From Siphonodentalium dalli (lineage: Eukaryota; Mollusca; Scaphopoda; Gadilida; Siphonodentaliidae), in contig CP136064.1 of NCBI GenBank assembly GCA_032622095.1, positions 132,005,129-132,069,128 on the forward strand: DNA of 64,000 bases. Reading direction: 5' to 3'. Both the position numbers and the translations under genes were made by a program. Below the pieces are notes generated by a model. It had not been told where the DNA came from. It ran no database searches and worked only from the letters and a program-made list of their open reading frames with translations. Positions 12,081 to 22,819 of the stretch are shown in pieces; within the stretch, counting starts at the first letter, position 1; every line of letters begins with the position of its first letter.

Positions 12081-14060
12081 TTTTTAGCTCACCTGAGACG
12101 AAGTGTCCGGTGGAGCTATAGTGATCACTCCTCGTCCGTCGTCCGTCCATCCGTCCGTCCATCCGTCCGTCCGTTCGTCCGTCAACATTTTAAAAAACAT
12201 CTTCTTCGGAACCATAAGAGCAAATGGGTTCATATTTGGTGTGGATGTTCCATAGGTGACTTACATTCAGATTTGTTCAAATGAGGTCACTGTGCCAAAT
12301 AGTTGCGAAAGCAGGGCCATAACTCTATTCATCCATAGTAATTCTTAGAATGACTTCTTCTCAAAAACCATTGGGCCGATTTAGCTTATATTTGGTATGG
12401 AGGGTCCTTGTGCGTCTGGGTTAATATTTGTTCAAATGGGTTCACTGGGTCAAATAGGGGCAGAGTTAGGGACACAACTCTTAAAAAAAATTGTTTTTAG
12501 ATTGAACTCCTTGTTCAATTTAACAAAAAAAAAACAAAACAAAATAAAACCAAACAAATATTATTTGAAAAAAAGAAAAAAAAACATTTTTGTTTCTAAC
12601 TAATTTTTTCTATTTTAATTGGGATTAATTTCCTGCTCAATTTAAAAAAAAATAACACCATTATAACATCCACCAGGATGACTCAACCAAATTTGGTTTA
12701 AATCAGTCTAAAACCAAGGACGTGCAAAAAGCTAGCAGATACTCAGGGCTCCATTAGATATGAGGAAGGTGTCTGCAATCACAGAATGTTTACTTAACAC
12801 CATATAGAAGTCACATTGATTATAAAGTAATAAATGAAATGGCAGTGTTAACAAAATCTGATTGGAATGACAGCTCCTTTGATTAATACCCAAAAATTCT
12901 CTGCCTGTTAGAGAGTTTGTATATAAATGACCCATTGCTTATGATAACACACTCCCAAGGTCTAGTGTGAATGATGAATCTGACAGTTAGGCCAGTAAAA
13001 CTAAATAGCTGTTTTCTCAGGCAATTACATATGGGAAACTGGATGAGAAAGAAGGAGGCATTTTTCTGAGCTTACCTGAGATGAAGAATTGAGATATATT
13101 TTGTGTGGATGGAAAGAGTTAGGTCCCTAGCTATGCCACTGTTTTGACCATGTGACCCCCATTTGAACAGAACTGAATCCCAGTCACCTAAAATTATCTG
13201 CCTGTTAGAGAGTTTGTATATAAATGACCCATGGCTTATGATAACACACTCCCAAGGGCTAGTGTGAATGATGAATCTGACAGTTAGGCCAGTAAAACTA
13301 AATACCTGTTTTCTCAGGCAATTACATATGGGAAACTGGATACTGGGATTCAGTTCTGTTCAAATGGGGGTCACGTGGTCAAAACAGTGGCATAGCTAGG
13401 GACCTAACTCTTTCCATCCATAGTAATTCTTAAAACATCTCAAGAATCATCAGGGCTATTTAGCTTATAATTGGTATAGAAGGTCCTTGGGTGACAGGGG
13501 TACAGATGTGTTAAAATGAGGTCACCTGGTCAAATAAGGGCGGAGCCAGGGACATAACTTGTCCATCCATTATAATTTTTAAAATGTCTTCCTATCAAGA
13601 ACCATCAGGCCTATTCAGCTTATATTTGGTATGGGTGACATGGATTCAGATTTGATTCAGAATTGAATCACTGGGTCAAATAGGGTCAGAGCCACGGACA
13701 TAATTCTTTCCTCATTAGTTATTTTTAAAACATCTTCTCAAGAACAATTTGACATATTTAGCATACATTTTGGTATAGAGAGTCCTTGGGTGACTGGGAT
13801 TCAGATTTGTTGAAATGAGTTCACCAGGTTAAATTGGGGTGTGACCAGGGACATAACTCTTCCCCCATAGTAATTCTTAAAATGGCTCATCATCAAGAGC
13901 CATCAGTCCTATTTCGCTTATATGTAGTAACTTTTATGGAGGGTCCCTGTGTTACTTGGGACTGGGTTACAGATTTGTTAAAATGGGTTCGACCAATCAA
14001 GAAATTGCATTTGTTGTATATGGCCTATGGAGAGTTGGGATCAAAATTTGTTTGAATGGG
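12081..14060 (+). repeat. AGCTCACCTGAG / CCGTCC-type repeat element
   Basis: It opens TTTTTAGCTCACCTGAG and then a CCGTCCATCCGTCC microsatellite (12130-12185). Degenerate units of about 150 bp follow, with CATAACTCTT, ATTTAGCTTATATTTGGTATGG, GTCCTTGGGTGACTGGGATTC and a GTCAAATAGGGGCAGAG block. A 144-bp segment is duplicated at 12901-13043 and 13200-13340. Between them, 13100-13190 is the inverse of about 13340-13430. Low-complexity A-rich sequence fills 12480-12660. Such elements are common in molluscan genomes; the mechanism is not established from this copy. Confidence 0.65.
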
Positions 14061-14563
14061 GTCCACCATTAAAAAAGGGGGGCATGTCAGGTTGTAACTT
14101 TGCCACAGTTAGGAAAGTTTGAGGTATAAGTTGTAAAATTCCAACATGTGCAAAGGAATTTTATGAACTTGGGAGTGTGTTTGCTTCAGTTGGGAGGGAG
14201 CAGACTATGGACTATGTGGGGTGGGGGATCTGGACCATATTTCAAGGTGGACACCCCACTGCTCCACGGAGACCCTCTAGGCTACATCCCTCTTTATGAC
14301 TACTTGTTTTTAAGTGAATTTGACAAGTACTAACTCTTATGGTCTTCCGAGTCCCAGTCTTCTCAGTCTTTACAGTCTGGTGAGCGTCTCCACAGTCATT
14401 GACTGTCTTATTAATGTGGGGCACTCGGTTTAAATTTATTTATTTTTTAATTTATATTTTACTCGTTTTGATGACACACCCCTGTGGTATATTATTTATT
14501 TCCGTAGAAGTTATCTTGAGTAAAACTGTTCTTGTTGTAGAAATCAGATTGTCGTGTATGATA

Positions 14564-15541
14564 GTCCAGTGCAATTATGTTTTCACCTCAAACTAATTGC
14601 AACACAAAATTTCTCAATGGGAATAAGTACATAACTCCACCACAAACAACATGCTAAGTCAAAAAGAATCAAGAAAGGCGAAATTGATAATTTCTTTTAA
14701 ATAAATCTGTCAAAAGTTTGTAAAATACTCAATTTATGGCTTTTCAAGAATGTTTATAAAAATCTTTATTTCACAATGCCTTCCATCTGTACATCCATGT
14801 TGTAGAGTACACAATACTGATTACAGAATATAAAACCTATCCCAGATACGTTGAGTATTTTTCGAGTTATGTGCGTCAAAGGATTTTACACATTAAACTC
14901 TCATTGTGTTCCTTGTTGTTTACTAATTTTTGCACAAAACCCTTTTAAAATGGACAAAAGCACTCACAAACAGTCCAAATTGGTATTTTTTTTAAAAGAG
15001 TCAATATTAAGGATTTAAATGGCCATAAGTTGATGTCGGCACACCCGTGTTTAGCCTATGGAGTTTATGAGAAATACAGGGTATATGGATATCAATTTAT
15101 TGAGTTGTTTGACCTCAAATATCGTATTTCATCACACCAGTTCTGTGTCACAAGGCAAATTTTGTTCGTATGGATTGTAGCTAATTCTTAGAAACTGAGG
15201 CTTCGAAATTAGATAAACTAGAAAACTCGAAAAATATTCAACGCATCTGGAAAATGTTTTCTGTTCTGTAATCAGACTTGTGTATTCCACAATATGGATA
15301 CATAAATAGAAGGACTTGGGAAATGGAGTTTTTTTATAGACAGTCTTGAAAAGCCATAAATTTAGTATTTTACCAAATTTTGACCAATTTATTTCAAAAC
15401 ATTTATCAATTTCGCCTTTCTTGGTCCGTTTGGAATATTAATATGTTGTTTATAATTGGTCAGTAGACTTATTCCTGCTAAGAAACGTTGTGTTGCAATT
15501 AGTTATAAGTTTTGCACTCTTTTCTCATAAATGCATTGGAC
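14564..15541. mobile_element. TA-flanked long-TIR element, short copy
   Basis: The element is flanked by TA at 14562-14563 and 15542-15543. It begins GTCCAGTGCA and its other end, inverted, begins GTCCAATGCA. The inverted arms run about 14564-14890 and 15190-15541, with shared words CTAATTGCAACACAA, AAGAAAGGCGAAATTG and GGCTTTTCAAGA. No transposase ORF is present. It is a deletion derivative of the same family as 60014-62350. A TA target duplication is typical of the Tc1/mariner (IS630) superfamily, but other superfamilies share it. It ends 26 bp before the first ShKT exon. Confidence 0.85.
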
Positions 15542-15567
15542 TATGACTGGATCCTGTAATGTTTCAG

Positions 15568-15711
15568 GTGAATGCAGAGATACATTCCCGGCAGATAAAT
15601 GTCAGCGTTGGAACACGTATGACGAATGTTTAACGAATAAGGAGTGGATGGATATCAACTGTCGAAAAACATGTCACGCATGCGAGACGAAACCAACTCT
15701 GCCACCAACGG
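15568..15711 (+). CDS. ShKT-module gene, exon with module 1
   Basis: This exon encodes one six-cysteine ShKT module (ShK-toxin-like fold, widespread in secreted animal proteins and not in itself toxic). It follows a TTTCAG acceptor and ends at an ACGG|GTAAGT donor. Both borders are phase 1, so the 144-nt exon can be skipped without changing frame. Cysteine spacing is C-x8-C-x8-C-x10-C-x3-C-x2-C, with CQRWNTYDEC, EWMDINC and CRKTCHAC visible. A short linker ending TLPPTG follows. No initiator Met or signal peptide belongs to it: the upstream in-frame ATG at 15531 lies before the acceptor, so earlier exons must exist. The family's Lys-Tyr potassium-channel dyad after the conserved Met is absent (Met-Asp here). 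Confidence 0.85.
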
Positions 15712-15774
15712 GTAAGTTGCGGCGACACAACAGCGGGCATACACCCTTATACAAATCTACTATTGTTTTACCAT

Positions 15775-16515
15775 AGTAAAACCATGGTTTACCGTAATAG
15801 AAAACAACAGTTAATTTACAACGGTTATCTAAACCTATAGTTATTTTACAACGGTTATTTGGGTGGTTAATTTACAAGGGTTATCTGAAACTATAGTTCA
15901 TTTACAACGGTTATTTTGTGGTTTTTAATTTACAACGGTTATTTGGGTGGTTAATTTACGGTGGTTATCTGAAGCTATAGTTAATTTACAACGGTTATTT
16001 GGGTGGTCAATATACAACGGTTATTTGTGTGGCGAAAACCATAGTGAACAATAGTTTTACGACGGCTATTTGGGTGATTAATTTACAACGGTTATTTGAG
16101 TGGTTAATATACAATGGTTATCTGCAACTATAGTTAATTTACAACGGTTATTTGGGTGGTTAATATACAATGGTTATCTGAAACTATAGTTAATTTACAA
16201 CGGTTATTTGGGTGGTTAATATACAATGGTTATCTGAAACAATAGTTAATTTACAACGGTTATTTGGGTGGTTAATATACAATGGTTATCTGAAACTATA
16301 GTTAATTTACAATGGTTATTTGGGTGGTTAATTTACGGTGGTTATCTGAAACTATAATTAATTTACAACGGTTATTTGGTGGTTAATTTACAACGGTTAT
16401 TTGTGTGGTGAAAACCATAGTGAAACCATAGTTTTACAACGGCTATTTGGGTGGTTAATTTACAACGGTTATTTGAGTGGTTAATCTACATCGTTATCTG
16501 AAACTATAGTTAATT
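15775..16515 (+). repeat. Minisatellite (ACAACGGTTATTTGGGTGG type)
   Basis: About 26 degenerate units of ~28 bp, arranged mostly as 56-bp doublets. One half reads ACAACGGTTATTTGGGTGGT and the other ACAATGGTTATCTGAAACTA. It lies in the intron between modules 1 and 2. A longer variant unit holding GAAAACCATAGTGAA occurs twice (about 16035 and 16410). Confidence 0.85.
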
Positions 16516-17462
16516 TACAACCGAAAAACACATGGTTGGTACTATATAAGTCATTATGGACCTTTCTCACATGTGTATAGCAATAATTAAACATACAGAC
16601 GTTTTCAGTATAAGATAATTGGTATTTAACAAGTTGCAGACGATCCGTGGAATTTCACGTACTAATCTTGACTTCTCAGGTCGTAATTTATATCGAGAAT
16701 TAATAGATAGTAGATTTTAGAAGTACAGTATATGCACCAGGAATTCAAAGGGATTTGATCTTTTTAACAATCATAACACTGCGTTATACGGTCTAAGTGC
16801 CGAAAACCCTGGGGGTGAAACGTCACGAGAAGCAGGATCCGAAACTTTTAAATGCCGAAACGTCCTGCACCTTGTTCACTTTTTACAGTTGTGGTTTAAC
16901 CAGTATGGTTATGTTATATGTTTACACAAACTGCTAGATAAATATAATGACTCCACACACAAAAAAACATAAAACAAAAAAGAACGGTGTTTCGTTGAAT
17001 TAGAAGAGGTATAGAAATGCAACACCTCAACTATTTACACGGACCCCGTTGACGGGCAGGTGAGGCAACGACATGAGTTTGAAATTGCAGACTGGAAAAC
17101 GATAGTTGTGCTAACCGTATATTAATTTGATAGTGGTTCGAACTAATATATTTAATATTATTTATTGTAAATACGTGATTTTGACAAATAGTTGCATATA
17201 TTTCTATATTTGATCGCATTTCAAACTCATAAGGTTGGAAAACATCCGATTATAAATCTGCTATACATGTTCTGGTTAAATTTCATATTCATATTAGGAG
17301 AAACAAATCGGGGTACATGTGAGGTGAGGTAAATAATTTTTAGCCCGTTTGATATATAGTTGAGCAATAGACGTTTAGACACCTACAACCTGATGAAAAC
17401 ATCAAACCACATGTTGACCATATATAGGTGATATATACTAAGCAACATGCAATTTGTTCCAG

Positions 17463-17642
17463 TCACATGTAGCAACACACTAACGGACAAAGAATGTCAG
17501 AAAAAATTAGCCGATGGTGGATGTCAAATGGACAAGATGTACATGTACGAGAACTGCCGAAAGTCATGCCAATGGTGCAGCAAGAGCCCGGATGAGACGG
17601 ACACAGACGACGAGGCAGAGATTGACGAGAACGAGGAAAGAT
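17463..17642 (+). CDS. ShKT-module gene, exon with module 2 and acidic linker
   Basis: The exon runs from a TTGTTCCAG acceptor to a GAT|GTAGGT donor; both borders are phase 1. A rival donor at 17647 would break the phase. It encodes C-x8-C-x8-C-x10-C-x3-C-x2-C with CQKKLADGGC, MYMYENC and CRKSCQWC. The usual Trp after the second cysteine is replaced (KKL instead of xxW), making this the most divergent core. The module is followed by a roughly 17-residue Asp/Glu-rich linker (DETDTDDEAEIDENEE), unique among the seven exons. An acidic linker may bind calcium or mineral, but that is speculation. Confidence rests on the cysteine pattern plus matching intron phases. Confidence 0.8.
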
Positions 17643-17756
17643 GTAGGTACATGTACCTGTATTTAACTTGCAGCGCACTTTTGCATTTTGCTGTCCACTG
17701 TTATATCTTGCTGCGGTCTGTTAAAGCTTGCTGTGTATACTGGTATGATGGTATCT
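17643..17756 (+). repeat. GCTTGCTGCG-type minisatellite, left part
   Basis: Degenerate units of about 20-25 bp (CTTGCTGCGGTCTGTTAAAG and similar) begin just after the module-2 exon and resume at 19272 beyond a LINE. The LINE therefore inserted within, or the array expanded around, this minisatellite. Confidence 0.65.
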
Positions 17757-19271
17757 AAATTTGTTGTGCCCTGTTTACACAAATGATCTGGAACAATTCC
17801 TGAGTTCAAGTGAAACGAATGGTATAAACGTCACTCAAAATGGCAACGACCCATCTATAGAGTATCTTAAATTATTCTGTCTTCTGTACGCCGATGATAC
17901 TGTTCTGATGTCGTATACATCTGGTGGCCTCCAAGATATGCTAAATTACTATTAGAACTACTGCCGAGCATGGGAATTACAAATCAATAATACGAAAATT
18001 AATGTATTGGTGTTTGGAAATAAAAGAAAAACCGATGATGACATTTTTCAATTGGACGGTAAGCCGATTGAGAGAACTAACCATTACAAATACCTAGGCG
18101 TCACCTTCAGTAAAAATGGTTCATTTGTTGAAGAAAAGAAATTAAGATGCCAATATGCTAAGAGAGCTATGTTCAATCTGATATCTAAAATGCGCACAAC
18201 GAATCTCTCACTGAAAATTATACTTGATATATATCAGAAGACAGTTATACCGATACTAATTTATGGGTCAGAGGTGTGGGGATGTGGAAACAATGCAATC
18301 GTACAGCGACTCGAACTATGGTTTCTGAAGTACCTATTTAGACTGAAAAAGTCCACACCAACGGCTTTGATATATTGGGAGCTTGGTATTTTCACAGTAA
18401 CGCTGGTTATTAAGCACCGAATTCTGAATTACTGGGGGAAATTGATCAGCGGAGACCGAAACAAGATTGCTTACCTTTTATATTGGACCCTGTGTAGTAG
18501 ATTCAACTATGATAAATTTGAGAATAACAAATCTAATTGGGTTAATTACGTTTATAACTTACTAAATGAAACTGGTTTGAGTGGCACATGGGAGTCCCAT
18601 AACGTGACATCTCTGAAATTATTCTCAGCCACCACGAAAGAACAACTCCAAGATTTGTATATCCAAGAATGGACACAAACCCTAAACTCGTCCAACAAAT
18701 ATGCATTTTATCGCCAGGTAAAACCTTATTTTAAGGCGGAACCTTACTTGACAAAATTACGCAAAACTGAAATCATCACACTTATACGTTTCCGTACACG
18801 GAATCATCATCTTCCGGTAGAGACTGGCGATTGGGCGGGTTCTTCATATAATGGGAAAAGATGTAAACTATGCAAACGTGATGTTTTGGGGGACGAATTT
18901 CATGTCATGTTAGAATGTGAATCTATGAAAGAAACCAGATATTCGAATATAGCAAAATATTATTATACTTTTCCTACCACAGCAAAAATGAGCCAACTCA
19001 TCAATAACAGAACATCGGAGTACAACCACTCACCCCACTCGCCTAAAGGACAACGCCCACTTATTTGATGCATTTCCACTATTATTATAATTACTTCATA
19101 TAAAATTTATTATTTTGACGTACATGTCATGATTTATGTATACCAATCGTTGAACTTTATTCTAAATTTATTTACATGGCAGGTTGATACCATTTCCCAG
19201 CTGTCCAATTATTGTATTCTCTGTATACAATTATTGGGTTTTTTGAGAATAAACTTTTGACTTTGACTTTG
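17757..19271 (+). mobile_element. 5'-truncated LINE with one premature stop
   Basis: This is a non-LTR retrotransposon fragment. It encodes the reverse transcriptase from just before the catalytic box (YTNDLEQF, then LLYADDTVLMS with YADD at 17887-17898). It continues through the thumb (HYKYLGVTFSKNG; YQKTVIPILIYGSEVWG) to a C-terminal zinc-binding motif (CKLC...EFHVMLEC, about 18862-18930). A single in-frame TAG at 17953-17955 separates two stretches in the same frame; otherwise the ORF is open to 19068. An AATAAA lies at 19248-19253, followed by a CTTTGA-repeat tail. The 5' part (endonuclease and fingers) is missing, as in target-primed truncation. It is the best-preserved LINE in the window and lies in sense orientation in the intron between modules 2 and 3. 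Confidence 0.9.
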
Positions 19272-19711
19272 GCTTTCTGCGAATTCTTATTGCTTACTGC
19301 GTATTGCTATAGCTTGACGCTGCTGCGTACATGTATCGCTTAACGTGCACTATTTTGGCTTGCTGCGTATATTGTTACAGCTTGTTATAATACGTATTGT
19401 TATTATAGCCTGATGTTTTTTCGTTTGATGTTTGATACTTTTATTCCAATAACCAATAATACATGGTAATACGGAACATGAATTTAATAACATAATGTGG
19501 GTGCGGGAAAACAGCACGGCGATTCAAAATATTTCACGGACATAATGTGCACTGTTTAGAAAGCTACGTGATCTTAAAGCTTGCTACGCACTGTTAATAT
19601 TGCTTGGTGTGTATGCTGGTATCGCTTGTTGCCCTGTTTTTTGTTTTGTTTAAACATATTTGTTTTTTAATATAATATCACAAGAGGGATCGGGGCACAA
19701 GTATTCTGAGC
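19272..19711 (+). repeat. GCTTGCTGCGTA minisatellite, middle part
   Basis: Degenerate 20-25-bp units such as GCTTGCTGCGTATATTGTTA and GCTTACTGCGTATTGCTATA, partly interrupted at 19430-19550 by AT-rich unique sequence. Confidence 0.65.
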
Positions 19712-20237
19712 TTAAAGGCACGGGCGGCGTTCGTTGCAGAAATATTCATATTTGTTTAAAACGCCACCAACAGAAGTAATATTAAAATATATATAGTTTT
19801 GTTCACATGCCAAACATAATCAGCGCGCAATAGTATATTGTCGTCAAGACGCACGATGGTGTACGTAAACAAGAGCCTGCTCGTGTTACATAAGTTGTTC
19901 TTCTGTTTACATAACACAGCGCAATTATATTGGTTAATACACACAAATGATATAAACGCTCTTTATTATTTCCATATCAGGAAAACAGTAACAAATAACG
20001 CTCTTTATGTTTACCATAACCGGATCTAAACAAAAGCCAGTTAACGTAACGTTTTTTGCTTTTGTTTACATAACAAAGGAAAACAAATTGACAATAACAT
20101 ACTGTTTATGCCATATTTCTGATTGGTAAAAGAACAAAGTTTGTCTATATTTTACTATTCTTTCTGTTTATGGCGGTTTTTTGCGGAGGTGAATATTTTA
20201 ACAGCATAACCATCGCCAACGCCGCCCGTATCTTTAA
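19712..20237. mobile_element. MITE with TTAA borders
   Basis: It is bounded by TTAA at 19712-19715 and 20234-20237. The left end reads AGGCACGGGCGGCGTT and the right end, inverted, reads AGATACGGGCGGCGTT. Both arms then carry an AAATATTCA block. TTAA target duplication is typical of piggyBac-type elements. No ORF of transposase length is present. It is 526 bp long and sits between the minisatellite and a LINE relic. Confidence 0.7.
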
Positions 20238-20905
20238 ATACATTCAATGTCCATGTTCTTTCTCTAAGAAACCATATCACTCTATATACTGTCTTCTGTA
20301 CATATTAGTATAATATATTAAATATCTCCATAGAATGAGGCAACAAAGGGATCGCCATTTTTTCTGCAGATGGGGCCTAATTAAATCGTTTCGGTATGGA
20401 ATGTATGAATGAAGAAAATGGAAAAGAATGTCATCGCGTCGATTCGTTTCTGATGACATCCCTGTGAGTAAGGAGGAAATGTTAGATATGATAAATTGAT
20501 GGGTTATAATTTTGTCGAAAAGTTCGTATCTTTCAGTTACATACAGGGGACAATCAAAGAAATAATGAAAGGCATTTCGACTTCGTATCCACTGAATTAT
20601 GCATTTAGAGGTATCAGAGATAAAATTGTTATACATACCTGATTTCAGTTAACTACAGTAGTTGTGAATTATGCAGTGCGAGATGGTTAGTTTTCTTCGA
20701 CCATTAGTAAAGAATTGGGAAGTTTCGTGAGTCGGTCAATTAATTTCAAATTTATCTCAAATTCAGGAAGAGTACTTACATTTGTAACAGGCTTTGGTGA
20801 TTTATTCCAATATTCCTCGCGTCGCTGGTAAAACTGCCTGTTCCATTTTTTGTGTAGAAAGCTACAAAATTGTAAAATAAAAAACAATTGTATATCTTGT
20901 TGCAT
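20238..20905 (-). mobile_element. LINE C-terminal relic
   Basis: On the minus strand, 20636-20277 encodes a terminal LINE segment with AFHYFFDCPLYVTERYELF, the HxxFxxCPxY-type motif after the zinc knuckle. A hydrophobic tail with a GMSSETNRRDDILFHF stretch follows. The upstream part (20905-20687) is open but less clear. It is truncated at the MITE on its 3' side and has no catalytic motif. It lies antisense to the host gene. Confidence 0.65.
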
Positions 20906-21540
20906 ACTGCTATATCTTGCTGTGTACTATTATTTCTCGCTGCGCACTGTTAATATAGCTTTATGCGTATACTGGTATCGCTTTCTGCGCTCTATTTAGT
21001 TTTATGCGCAAGTTATAGCTTGATGCGAAATTGTTATCAATTTTGTGCACTATTTAACTTGCTGTATTATTATTCTTCTAGCCTGCTGCGTATTCTTATA
21101 TATATGGCTTGTTGTGTATACTGTTATATATAGATGCACACTGATATATCTGGCTGTGTACTGTCACTGTTTGCTGATCACTGTTATAGTTTGCTGCTTT
21201 CTGTTATAGCTCGACGTGGTACTGATATTGATTGCTGTGTACTGGTTTATATATCTTGCTGTGTACTGAGATACACTGCCTTGTATTGCTACATATGTAT
21301 ATAAAGGAATACAATGTAGATTGTACTGCATACCCATTTAGTTTGATGTTTACTGGTAAGTCTTGTTATGCACACATATAGATTCCCGATAATAGCTTTC
21401 TGCGTACATGTAGACGAATTTGTACCCATTGCTTGCTGTGTAGTGTGATGTGGCTTGTTACACACTGTGATATATAGCTTACCGCCTACCAGCATAGCTT
21501 CCTGCGAATAAACTATACTGCTATACGATGCAACTTGATG
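20906..21540 (+). repeat. GCTTGCTGCGTA minisatellite, right part
   Basis: A continuation of the same degenerate array (CTTGTTGCATACTGCTATAT, GCTTTATGCGTATACTGGTAT and so on). With the two other parts, the original array would have exceeded 1 kb before the LINE and MITE insertions. Confidence 0.6.
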
Positions 21541-21934
21541 TGCATTGGCATAACTTAAGATGAGCTGTTATAGCAGTTATTATCCCATACAGTTTGAAGT
21601 TAGAAATATATACAGTATACACTTTGCTTGGTTATTTAGTTTAGTTATTTAGTTATCTTACTATATTTACATACTAAGTGTTGTCATCGCTAAATCCAGC
21701 ATTCTGATTGGTCGGCGCCCACGTGGCTAGTTGCAGTTATTTCTCGGTGAATGCGCAACGGCTGATAACACCAAGCTCATAACACCATCGATACGTCATT
21801 GGGTTTGGAAAGACGAACGCGTAATGTTTTGGGCGCATTTGGACTCGCGCAGGATTGACTTAATACATCATCGGGTTTCAATATGAAGAGAAATTGTTCC
21901 TACAAAAGTGGCTTTTTCGCTAAATGTATATAAA

Positions 21935-22095
21935 TATAAGGATTAACTGTCATGTGGACTATTTTTATGGAGATGTAACCGTGAGGTAAGTGGTCATAAC
22001 TTGTATGTAAAACCCTTCGGGTTTTACACAATTATGTCCACTTACCTCACGGTTACATCTCCATAAAACAGTCCACATGACAGTTAATCCTTATA
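21935..22095. repeat. Near-perfect palindrome (intron between modules 2 and 3)
   Basis: The arms are 21935-22012 and about 22022-22095, joined by an AACCCTTCGGGTT turn. They share AAGGATTAACTGTCATGTGG, GGAGATGTAACCGTGAGG and AAGTGG. The structure could extrude as a roughly 75-bp stem. It is probably a palindromic non-autonomous element. Flanking 21690-21930 is GC-richer and may belong to it. Confidence 0.85.
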
Positions 22096-22284
22096 TAAGC
22101 AGTGGTTTCACATGATGATAACATTGCGTGTTCGCCTTATGATGAGACATGTAGTCAAAATAATTTCCCTTTGGCCTACATACATATATGTATGTCTTTG
22201 CTGTGAAAGTCCAGTTAGAGTTAAGTCATTGTCGTGGACGTGATCTGCATGGTGGTTTAACATCTTACACTATTCTCGTTACAG

Positions 22285-22410
22285 TGCGATGCATCGATGC
22301 ATATGAATATCCCGAGAAGTGTAAGCCGTGGGCTGACCAAGGAGAATGTGACAAGAATTCCGATTGGATGATACCAAACTGCCGAAAATCATGCAACAAA
22401 TGCATTAAAG
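22285..22410 (+). CDS. ShKT-module gene, exon with module 3
   Basis: The exon runs from a CTCGTTACAG acceptor to an AAAG|GTAAGC donor. Both borders are phase 1 and the length is 126 nt (42 residues). It encodes C-x9-C-x8-C-x10-C-x3-C-x2-C with KPWADQGEC, DWMIPNC and CRKSCNKC. This is a textbook module with the Trp-Ala and Gly positions of the family intact and almost no linker. Met-Ile replaces the Met-Lys of potassium-channel-blocking members. It is framed by LINE-rich introns on both sides. Confidence 0.88.
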
Positions 22411-22819
22411 GTAAGCGGTTGATTCCGGTTTAATTGTCAACGAAACGCAACCTCACACACAAATAAATACACACCCTCATTTATAGACCCTCGCCCATGC
22501 ACACGACCTCACACAGGATCACACAAAGAGTAAACATCAGTGTATATATATGCAACATTATGTCAAATGAACTCATCAAGGTGACGTCATACACAACTCC
22601 GATCAACTCACATGGAAATCGTTAGACATTGAGCGACCATTATAGACATCAACCCCACAGTCTTTCACGAATAATGTTTCCTTGAATTAGAATATATAGT
22701 CAGCCAAAAAATCCGGACTATTGGGGTTATTTTTCCATCAGTAACTCAATGATTAAGAGTTTCATACCAGACCGTTGATACCGTCAAAGGAACCAAAGTG
22801 TCAATGGGATAAGAAGCTG

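Noticed and set aside
15531-15567. ATG at 15531 as the start of the ShKT gene
   Set aside because: It lies upstream of a good TTTCAG acceptor, partly in a transposable element, and gives no signal peptide. All other module exons also start with a phase-1 acceptor.
17643-17758. Extension of the module-2 exon to the ORF end at 17758
   Set aside because: The extension is minisatellite sequence. The GAT|GTAGGT donor restores the phase-1 pattern of the gene.
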